The translations under genes were made by a program, and so were the position numbers. The notes beneath the pieces are model-generated. The model ran no database searches. It was not told the origin of the DNA and worked only from the letters and a program-made list of their open reading frames with translations. From an uncultured Nitrososphaera sp. (GTDB taxonomy: Archaea; Thermoproteota; Nitrososphaeria; Nitrososphaerales; Nitrososphaeraceae), in NCBI RefSeq assembly GCF_946478925.1, contig NZ_CAMLDP010000080.1, positions 1 through 7,834 on the forward strand: a stretch of DNA of 7,834 nt. The letters are read 5' to 3'. Below, piece after piece: positions 1-5,280 of the stretch (the first letter of the stretch is position 1; each line of letters begins with the position of its first letter).

Positions 1-1310
1 ACAGCGAAGTCCTTAGCCTGATGCGCGAGCATCACAAGTGGTTCAACAGGTCAATCCCGCTTATCGCAAGCGAGAACATCCCAAGCCCCGCCGTGAGGGA
101 GGCTGTAATATCCGACTTTGGCAACCGCTATGCTGAAGGCTGGCCCGGCGAGCGCGTTTATGCAGGGTGCGTGTACATCGACCAGGTTGAGGTTATCTGC
201 AACGAACTGGCGAGAAAAGTGTTCAGAGCCGAGTTTGCCGACTGCCGCGCGACTTCGGGAGTTGTCGCAAATCTTGCAATTTATGCCGCGTTTTCAAGCC
301 CGGGCGACTGGATGATGGCTGCCTCCATACCTTCTGGCGGCCACATTTCTCACGGCAAGAAGGAGCACGCCGGGACCGCCGGCCTCGTGCACGGCCTCAA
401 CATCGAGCACTATCCGTTTTCAAAGGAAGAGATGACTATTGACGTCGACGCTACAAAGAAAAAGATAGAGGAAATGGCCCGCGACGGCAAGGCACCGAGG
501 ATGGGCATGTTCGGCGGTTCATTGTTTTTGTTCCCGCACCCGGTAAAAGAGCTTGCCGGTTTCATGCACGACCACGGCATGTACATCAACTATGACGGCG
601 CGCACGTGGCCGGACTCATTGCCGGAGGTGAGTTCCAAGCCCCCCTGCAGGAAGGCGCCGACTCGATGACAATGAGCTCGCACAAGACGCTGTGGGGTCC
701 GCAAGGCGGCATCATCGTATCATATGAAAAGCACGCAGAGGCAATAAAGAAAGGGATATTCCCGGGCAATACTTCGAGCCACCACCTGCACCACGTCGCA
801 GGCAAGGCCATTGCGCTGGCAGAATCGCTGCAGTTTGGCAAGCAGTACGCCAAGCAGGTTATCAAGAATGCAAAGGCGCTTGCAGAGGCGCTTGCAGGGT
901 ACGGCTTTGGCGTACTGGGGGAGAAACGCGGCTACACGATGTCGCACCAGATAGCAGTTGATGTGACAAAGTTTGGCGACGGCGGCACCATCGAAAAGGA
1001 TCTGGAAAAGGCAGGCATCATACTCAACAGGCAATTATTGCCGGGCGACATCAAGGCCGGCAGGCACTATATGCATCCGGGAGGCGTGAGGATAGGCGTG
1101 CCGGAGGTAACTAGGCTCGGAATGAAGGCCGGCGAGATGAAGGACATTGCCAAGTTCATAAAGCGCGTCGTCGTTGACAAGGAGGACACAAAGAAGGTTA
1201 ACAAGGACGTTGCATCATTCCGCAAAGAGTTCCAGAAGGTACAGTACGCCTTTGACAATGCAGTGGGCGCCTACGAGTACATCAGCCTGGTAAGCGGCAA
1301 ACGCAAATAA
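1..1310 (+). CDS. glyA: Serine hydroxymethyltransferase, 5'-truncated by window edge
   Basis: PLP-dependent enzyme that interconverts serine plus tetrahydropterin and glycine plus the methylene-pterin, supplying one-carbon units in the cytoplasm. The first Met in frame is at 21, but the frame stays open upstream from base 3 (S-E-V-L-S-L before that Met), and SHMTs normally have residues ahead of the IPLIASEN motif, so the true start probably lies outside the window. Counting from the Met at 21: IPLIASEN at 12-19, RYAEG at 36-40, the PLP-contacting D-x-x-H at D192-H195, the Schiff-base lysine K222 in MSSHKTLWGPQGG, and the conserved ILNRQLLPGD near 337-346. The C-terminus looks complete and ends in TAA at 1308-1310. 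The next base begins the pyrB remnant, so glyA has no 3' spacer of its own. Family assignment is secure; which pterin (H4F or H4MPT type) is used cannot be read from the sequence. Confidence 0.95.
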   Translation, partial: SEVLSLMREHHKWFNRSIPLIASENIPSPAVREAVISDFGNRYAEGWPGERVYAGCVYIDQVEVICNELARKVFRAEFADCRATSGVVANLAIYAAFSSPGDWMMAASIPSGGHISHGKKEHAGTAGLVHGLNIEHYPFSKEEMTIDVDATKKKIEEMARDGKAPRMGMFGGSLFLFPHPVKELAGFMHDHGMYINYDGAHVAGLIAGGEFQAPLQEGADSMTMSSHKTLWGPQGGIIVSYEKHAEAIKKGIFPGNTSSHHLHHVAGKAIALAESLQFGKQYAKQVIKNAKALAEALAGYGFGVLGEKRGYTMSHQIAVDVTKFGDGGTIEKDLEKAGIILNRQLLPGDIKAGRHYMHPGGVRIGVPEVTRLGMKAGEMKDIAKFIKRVVVDKEDTKKVNKDVASFRKEFQKVQYAFDNAVGAYEYISLVSGKRK

Positions 1311-1403
1311 CTAGAGTGGCAGGCTCTCATTGAGCATCAGCGTCAAGAGCGCCGCTCTCAGCTCCTTACCATACGCCGCCTGCTTGGAGTAGACCGCGTT
1401 CTT
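1311..1403 (-). pseudogene. Remnant of the 3' end of pyrB (30 codons plus stop)
   Basis: This stretch aligns without gaps to the last 93 bp of the intact pyrB at 5188-5280, in the same orientation, with 77 of 93 positions identical by hand count. Read on the minus strand it still encodes the ATCase C-terminal helix, beginning KNAVYSKQAAYGKEL and ending ESLPL before TAG, against KNAVYFKQAAYGKEL and ENPPL in the live gene. Only four amino acids differ (S/F, T/A, S/N, L/P), and about 11 of the 16 base changes are silent. There is no upstream ATCase sequence, so it cannot be a working gene. It is best read as the far-side attachment repeat, or displaced original 3' end, left when the DNA at 1404-5187 was inserted. 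It abuts the glyA stop, which suggests glyA and pyrB were once tail-to-tail neighbours. Confidence 0.88.
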
Positions 1404-1450
1404 GCAATTCATACCAATTCTCTGCGGCCTATAGTCACATTTAGTTCAGC

Positions 1451-1455
1451 TTTTT
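1451..1455 (+). terminator. Possible oligo-T terminator for glyA
   Basis: A five-T run inside a pyrimidine-rich stretch (CTTTTTCTC) about 140 nt past the glyA stop. Archaeal RNA polymerase terminates at short T-runs on the non-template strand. No hairpin precedes it, it is short, and it lies beyond the remnant, so this is a weak call. Confidence 0.2.
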
Positions 1456-1480
1456 CTCTGAAGAAGAGGTGTTCAAATGA

Positions 1481-1517
1481 AATGTCACATAATGACATTA
1501 CATGTGTTAACATGTTA
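1481..1517. promoter_or_regulatory. Palindrome cluster upstream of the polymerase operon, candidate operator
   Basis: Two adjacent dyads: a 7-bp inverted repeat AATGTCA-CATAA-TGACATT at 1481-1499, followed by a nested dyad comprising ACATG-TGTTAA-CATGT (1500-1515) and the perfect 10-bp palindrome TAACATGTTA (1508-1517). They end about 35 bp upstream of the TATA-like box of the operon, a position suited to a transcription factor. Which regulator binds is unknown. Low-complexity A/T-rich DNA can give short palindromes by chance, so functional status is inference. Confidence 0.4.
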
Positions 1518-1550
1518 CAACATACCCCCTCCCCCTAAGGTGCTAGCTGG

Positions 1551-1557
1551 GTTATAG
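1551..1557 (+). promoter_or_regulatory. TATA-like box of the polymerase operon
   Basis: GTTATAG lies with its centre about 26 nt upstream of the ATG at 1580, the usual archaeal TATA-to-start-site distance. Transcription would then begin at or next to the start codon, giving a leaderless mRNA. No Shine-Dalgarno sequence precedes this first gene, whereas the downstream genes of the operon do have one, which fits. Confidence 0.45.
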
Positions 1558-1579
1558 GCAAAGCGGCAGGTTCAGCTGT

Positions 1580-2431
1580 ATGCTCAATCGCAACCAAACC
1601 TTGCAATATTTCTGCTCAAAATGCAATTCATTGCTAAAATGCACAACGACAAACGTCGATCCTAGTAAGATTATCGAAGCTTGTCCCCATTGCGGAAACC
1701 TGCTGTCTGAGACCTTGGAGGTCCGCCAGTCCAAACAAAAAGAGGTGCTGTTACCAGAATTCCAGATAGCACAATCAATCCCGGTCCTCACTTTCGGCCT
1801 GAAACAACTGGATGCTTTCTTTCTAGGGTCAAGGATAGGCGATATCCTCTGCATCATAGGGCCAAAGGAAACAACTTTGCTTGCAAGCAGGCTGTCCGTA
1901 CGAGCCTTGCTTCCAAGGCGACTGGGCGGCCTTGAATCGTCTGTTTTGTTCATCGACGGCGGGAACAATTCCGACATTTACCAGTGCGTGAATTTTGCCA
2001 GACAGTACGGCCTTGATATTAAAAAAGTCCTCGAAGGAATAGTGGTCAGCAGGGCTTTTACCATCCACCAGCTGGCGTGGCTCATCATTTACGAGCTCCC
2101 AAAAGCCATAGAGCGGTTTGGCTCCAAGCTTGTCATCATTTCCGGCATCCTGACCCTGTTTACCCAAGATCCGCAGGTGGACCAAAAGGAGGCAAGACGT
2201 TTGTTTAGGGAAGTTATGACAGCAATAAAGAGGGTTTCAGACAGGGCGCTCATAGTCATCACGACGGACAACATGCTAGGGTACAAAGACATGTTTGCCA
2301 AGCTCAAAAACAGGATCGAAATCCACTATGATGATGCAGAAAGCGACATCAGACTTGTCTCCTCAAATTCGTACAGATCCAAAGAAATCATCCTGCCAGA
2401 AAAGGCCCTGAGGCTTGTCAAGGTGGAATAA
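1580..2431 (+). CDS. Zinc-ribbon RadA/RecA-like paralogue with degenerate ATPase motifs
   Basis: A 283-residue protein with an N-terminal zinc ribbon (C12-x2-C15 and C35-x2-C38) and a RecA-fold domain from about residue 65 to 250. The strand and helix around residues 121-165 follow the archaeal RadA pattern: VLFIDGG replaces RadA-type VIYIDTEGTF, then FARQYGLDIKKVLEGIVVSRAF matches the RadA helix and next strand in outline. The nucleotide-binding motifs are damaged. Where RadA has a full GxxxxGKT P-loop, this protein has a shortened G94-PKETT-L100; the catalytic Glu position is Gly; and the Walker B Asp is Ser188 in LVIIS. It probably cannot hydrolyse ATP. The C-terminal part is not recognised. 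It opens a four-gene operon, 5 nt ahead of the next gene. By analogy to ImuA and other RecA-like accessory proteins it may help place or regulate the polymerase. Fold assignment is fairly sure; role is inference. Confidence 0.8.
   Translation: MLNRNQTLQYFCSKCNSLLKCTTTNVDPSKIIEACPHCGNLLSETLEVRQSKQKEVLLPEFQIAQSIPVLTFGLKQLDAFFLGSRIGDILCIIGPKETTLLASRLSVRALLPRRLGGLESSVLFIDGGNNSDIYQCVNFARQYGLDIKKVLEGIVVSRAFTIHQLAWLIIYELPKAIERFGSKLVIISGILTLFTQDPQVDQKEARRLFREVMTAIKRVSDRALIVITTDNMLGYKDMFAKLKNRIEIHYDDAESDIRLVSSNSYRSKEIILPEKALRLVKVE
2421..2426 (+). promoter_or_regulatory. Ribosome binding site for the 92-residue protein
   Basis: AGGTGG, 10 nt before the ATG at 2437 and inside the last codons of the upstream gene. 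It supports translation of the second gene from a polycistronic mRNA and supports this start codon. Confidence 0.5.
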
Positions 2432-2436
2432 AGAAA

Positions 2437-2715
2437 ATGGGACGCACCATACCCGCATTCCGGCTTGCACAGATGTACGAAGAGGCAGAATGGAAGCCGT
2501 TCAGGAGCGCCCTTTCCAAGGCAGAAAGGAAAGAGTTTGACAGGATGTTTGCCACTTCCCGGCTTTACATCTCTGCCTGTTCCTACGCTGCAAAGCCGGT
2601 AAGGATACAACCGATCTTCATGGCCATCATCTTCCACCATTACAAGCAACTTGTCAAGATCAGCGAAAAATTAGGCACAGAGGAGGTCAGGGTCAGTGAG
2701 CCTATTTCCAGATAA
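2437..2715 (+). CDS. Small helical accessory protein A of the polymerase operon, unknown function
   Basis: A 92-residue protein with no recognised domain. It looks mainly helical and soluble, rich in charged residues, with an amphipathic stretch (IFMAIIFHHYKQLVKI, residues 60-75). It is a distant paralogue of the next gene: aligning W19 here with W17 there gives 17 identities in 63 ungapped positions. The shared pattern is WK-x-F, L, RK-x-F, M-x-A, R-x-Y, P, and MA-x-x-F. No zinc-binding cysteine pair, signal peptide or membrane segment is present. It lies 5 nt after the RadA-like gene and its end overlaps the next gene by 20 nt, so co-expression is very likely. A role as a subunit or regulator of the polymerase or the RecA-like protein is inference from position only. 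Confidence 0.78.
   Translation: MGRTIPAFRLAQMYEEAEWKPFRSALSKAERKEFDRMFATSRLYISACSYAAKPVRIQPIFMAIIFHHYKQLVKISEKLGTEEVRVSEPISR
2681..2688 (+). promoter_or_regulatory. Strong Shine-Dalgarno that fixes the GTG start at 2696
   Basis: AGGAGGTC matches the archaeal anti-Shine-Dalgarno well and sits 7 nt before a GTG codon. It lies within the coding sequence of the preceding gene. It is the main reason to accept a GTG start with a 20-nt overlap for the 83-residue protein. Confidence 0.7.
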
Positions 2716-2947
2716 GGACGTACTGCCCAGAGAAATCGAGTCCTGGAAGGGCTTTGCTGACAGCCTCCGGGCAGAGGACAGAAAGCTGTTCACGACAATG
2801 CTGGCCAACTGTCGCATCTATGCAACTGCCATCAATGCCAAAGGAGAGCCATTTCCCACAGAAGCCCTGCTGATGGCTCTGGTATTCCAGCAGCAGCGGA
2901 TGATAAACTGGCTCATAGAGCAGGTAAGAGCAAGGAAAAGCGCATGA
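2696..2947 (+). CDS. Small helical accessory protein B of the polymerase operon, paralogue of A
   Basis: An 83-residue protein starting at GTG (2696), not recognised as a named family. It shares the WKxF, RKxF, MxA, RxY and MAxxF signature with the preceding protein, implying a tandem duplication that has diverged. Predicted helices are about residues 15-50 and 54-80, and the C-terminus is basic (RARKSA). The Gly50-Glu51-Pro52 turn between the helices matches an Ala-Lys-Pro turn in protein A. Its stop codon overlaps the polymerase start as ATGA (2944-2947), the classic arrangement for translational coupling, so it is probably made in proportion to the polymerase. Two paralogues side by side suggest a heterodimer, but nothing in the sequence proves it. 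Confidence 0.8.
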   Translation: MSLFPDKDVLPREIESWKGFADSLRAEDRKLFTTMLANCRIYATAINAKGEPFPTEALLMALVFQQQRMINWLIEQVRARKSA

Positions 2948-5193
2948 CGGTCAGAGGATGGCTGCTTGATGCGTATCCGTCAAAAGACAAGATGGTCTTT
3001 TGGTTCAAGGAGGAAAAAAACGGCAGGACGCTCAGGCTTGAAAGTAGCTGGACACCTTCGATATACGTTGCCACTGATGACAAGGCTGACCTCTTGTCAG
3101 TCCTGCGGAACATCGACCTGCCGTCCGCAGTCAGGGCGCATGAAATAGTCTCCAGGTACGAGTGGGTGACGGACAGGGAAAAGTCGCAAGTCCTGCGGCT
3201 GGAGTTAAGCCGAGCAGACGTGGCGACGCGGCTTGCAGAGAGGATAGAGCTTCTCGGCCCGTTTGGCAAGTTCAGACTGTACAACGTCGACCTTTTGCCG
3301 GCACAGTCATACTTTTACGAGCACGAACTTTTTCCGCTGGCGTATTGCGAGGTCGACCCCTCCAGCCCTATCCTCAAGTGGGATGTATTGGATGATGTCT
3401 GGTACACCACCTATGCGGTGCCTGCACTAAAAATCCTGACCCTTGACGTCAGCCTAAGAAAAGAAGCCAAGCTTCCAAGGTTCAGCGACAGGATAGCGTC
3501 GGTCACTCTCAATGTAAAAGGCGGCGAAAAAATCATAATCGAGGCCGAATCCGAAATAGAGATCTTTCAAGAGCTGGAGAGGGAAGTCGCAAGAATTGAC
3601 CCCGACTTTATACTTGTACAAGACGGCGACTCTTTTGTCTTTCCGTACCTTATCCACAGGGCGACAGAAAACGGCATTTCTCTTTCACTGAGCAGAGAGG
3701 CCACGCAGCTGAGAAAGCCAAGGAAAGAAGGGACATCGTACTTTTCGTACGGCAGGATACAGTTCAAGCCCACTGCCGTCAAGTTGAGGGGCAGAATCCA
3801 CATCGACACCCGCAACTCGTTCACGCTGGATGAGACAGGGCTTCACGGCCTGTACGAGATAGCGAGGATATGCCACATGCCCCTCCACACCGCTTCCAGG
3901 GCCTCGATAGGCAAGTGCCTAAGCGGCCTGCAGTTCTACCACGCACACAAACGAGGACTGCTTGTGCCGTGGAAACCGGCCTTGGCGGAACATTTCAAGA
4001 CCTACGGGGAATTGCTGGTTGCAGACAGAGGAGGTTTCGTCTTTGAGCCGAGAGCGGGTGTCTACGAGCAGGTGGCCGAGTTTGACTTTGCTTCCCTCTA
4101 TCCTTCCGTAATGTACTGGAAAAACATCTCTGCCGAGACAGTCAGATGCACCTGCTGCCCCGACTCCAAGGAAAGGGTTCCAGAGCTCGGCTATAATATC
4201 TGTCAAAAAAGAAGAGGGATTGTCCCGGAGGCGCTTGAAATAGTCATCAGGAAACGAGCCCAGTACAAGGAACTGAAAAAGAACACAGCAAACGACGCGC
4301 TAAAGGCAGCTTATGACGAGAGACAGTCCGTGCTGAAATGGATAAACGTCACGTCCTTTGGCTACCTTGGATTCAATAACGCAAAATTTGGTAGGATAGA
4401 CGCTCATATTGCAGTCTGCGCTTTTGACAGGCAGCTTTTCCTCCAGGCTAGCAGGACAGCTGAAAGGATGGGCTTTAGGGTCCTGCACGGCATAGTCGAT
4501 TCGCTATGGCTACAGAAACAAGACGCGACTATGGATGATTACGCCGCATTGAAGAAAGCGATAGAGCAAGAGACGGGCTTTTCAATTTCCTTTGAAGGCG
4601 TCTACAAGTGGATAGTATTTCTCCAGTCCAAGGAAAGCGACATGCTCCCGGCGGCCAACCGGTATTTCGGAGCTTTCCAGGACGGAAGCCTGAAGATCAG
4701 GGGGATAGAGGCCAGACGGCATGACACCCCTCCTCTTTTCGTAAAGTTCCAGCACGACATCCTGGAGATAATGGCAAGGGGCAACAGCATCGCGGATGTG
4801 CGATTGCTGATGACGGAGGTCCAGCGGGTTTTTGACGACTATGCCGGCGCCATCAGAAACGGCAAGGTTCCTGCGGATGACATGGTGTTTACCAAGCAAT
4901 TGTCAAAAGACGCCGGCCAGTACCAAAGGCGGAACACGATTGAAAATAATTCGATTTCCCAGCTTGACAAAGAAGGCAAGAGCCTGAAGGCTGGACAGAT
5001 ATTGAGATACGTGATTACCGACTATTATCACGGCAGATACACTACTCCTGCGGAATTCTTGGATGAAAAGACGCGAATTGATCCAGAGAGATATGTCGAG
5101 ATTCTTGCAGAAATGTGCAATTCTGTAACCGAACCGTTCGGCCTACGGGTAAAACCCACTGATGGCAAAAAAGGGTGCCAGCTGCAACTATAG
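2944..5193 (+). CDS. Family B DNA polymerase, PolB2/Dpo2-like, proofreading-deficient
   Basis: A 749-residue DNA polymerase with N-terminal, exonuclease-like, palm/fingers and thumb regions. Motif A is intact (D381-FASLYPS). Motif B is K465-WINVTSFGY, keeping the nucleotide-binding Lys but not the usual NSxYG order. Motif C is H515-GIVDS instead of Y-x-DTD: the first Asp is Ile517, while D519, at the Asp that normally holds the catalytic metal, remains. The exonuclease residues are lost: ExoI D-x-E is D168-V-S170, ExoII N-x-x-x-F-D is D227-GDSFV with Val232 for Asp, and an ExoIII-like FTLDE (293-297) has Glu for Asp after a shortening of the domain. A Cys cluster (CTCC plus NIC) follows motif A. 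The thumb keeps TKQLSKD and an RYVIT motif. Crenarchaeal Dpo2, once thought inactive for similar changes, acts in damage-induced translesion synthesis; the same role here is inference. A Shine-Dalgarno-like AAGGA (2932-2936) precedes the ATG, and the last codon and stop lie inside the pyrB repeat. Confidence 0.9.
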   Translation: MTVRGWLLDAYPSKDKMVFWFKEEKNGRTLRLESSWTPSIYVATDDKADLLSVLRNIDLPSAVRAHEIVSRYEWVTDREKSQVLRLELSRADVATRLAERIELLGPFGKFRLYNVDLLPAQSYFYEHELFPLAYCEVDPSSPILKWDVLDDVWYTTYAVPALKILTLDVSLRKEAKLPRFSDRIASVTLNVKGGEKIIIEAESEIEIFQELEREVARIDPDFILVQDGDSFVFPYLIHRATENGISLSLSREATQLRKPRKEGTSYFSYGRIQFKPTAVKLRGRIHIDTRNSFTLDETGLHGLYEIARICHMPLHTASRASIGKCLSGLQFYHAHKRGLLVPWKPALAEHFKTYGELLVADRGGFVFEPRAGVYEQVAEFDFASLYPSVMYWKNISAETVRCTCCPDSKERVPELGYNICQKRRGIVPEALEIVIRKRAQYKELKKNTANDALKAAYDERQSVLKWINVTSFGYLGFNNAKFGRIDAHIAVCAFDRQLFLQASRTAERMGFRVLHGIVDSLWLQKQDATMDDYAALKKAIEQETGFSISFEGVYKWIVFLQSKESDMLPAANRYFGAFQDGSLKIRGIEARRHDTPPLFVKFQHDILEIMARGNSIADVRLLMTEVQRVFDDYAGAIRNGKVPADDMVFTKQLSKDAGQYQRRNTIENNSISQLDKEGKSLKAGQILRYVITDYYHGRYTTPAEFLDEKTRIDPERYVEILAEMCNSVTEPFGLRVKPTDGKKGCQLQL

Positions 5194-5280
5194 CGGGGGG
5201 TTTTCGTTGAGCATCAGCGCCAAGAGCGCTGCGCGCAACTCTTTTCCGTACGCCGCCTGCTTGAAGTAGACCGCGTTCTT
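5188..5280 (-). repeat. Second copy of the 93-bp direct repeat, within the pyrB 3' end
   Basis: The last 30 codons and stop of intact pyrB, matching 1311-1403 in direct orientation. The longest exact matches are the 16 bp ending at the inner edge (5265-5280) and the 13 bp TTGAGCATCAGCG at 5207-5219. Similarity stops abruptly after 5280 (TGTATGG here, GCAATTC after 1403), which defines one repeat boundary. The other boundary coincides with the pyrB stop codon. The pair has the geometry of attL/attR around an element inserted at a gene's 3' end. Confidence 0.88.

Larger units (their letters stand above)
1311..5280. mobile_element. Putative integrated island carrying a PolB2-type operon
   Basis: About 3.9 kb enclosed by two diverged copies of the pyrB 3' end. 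Inside is only the four-gene plus-strand operon and its leader. Codons in the first operon gene use more A/T in third positions than glyA, pyrB or the redox gene at the right edge, consistent with a separate origin, though I judged this by eye. No tyrosine or serine integrase, transposase, Cas1, replication initiator or capsid gene is present, so the element cannot now move by itself. Either the integrase was lost or supplied in trans, or the segment entered by recombination with DNA that carried its own pyrB end. The repeats are seen directly; mobility is inference. Confidence 0.6.

Noticed and set aside
720..1034. Minus-strand open frames inside glyA
   Set aside because: Shadows of a well-conserved SHMT coding sequence; no start signals.
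1524..1536. C-rich tract as a G-quadruplex on the minus strand
   Set aside because: Only two runs of five G are present; four runs are normally needed for an intramolecular quadruplex.
1311..1579. tRNA or other RNA gene as the attachment site
   Set aside because: No tRNA-like cloverleaf or T-loop consensus is seen; the repeat is fully explained as pyrB coding sequence.
1552..1977. Minus-strand open frame of 141 codons opposite the RadA-like gene
   Set aside because: It lies antisense to a frame with a clear zinc ribbon and RecA-fold pattern, and has no recognisable protein features.
5164..5179. GGCA...TGCC hairpin at the end of the polymerase gene as a terminator
   Set aside because: The 4-bp stem is weak and no T-run follows it, so it is probably coding sequence only.
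1402..5187. Terminal inverted repeats of a transposon or casposon
   Set aside because: Only TTGCA matches between the inner ends, which is chance level, and no Cas1 or transposase is present. A family B polymerase alone does not make a casposon, and this one lacks proofreading, unlike element replicases.
2944..5193. Main replicative PolB of the host
   Set aside because: The loss of exonuclease residues and the altered motif C are unlike a replicative enzyme, and the operon partners point to an accessory role.
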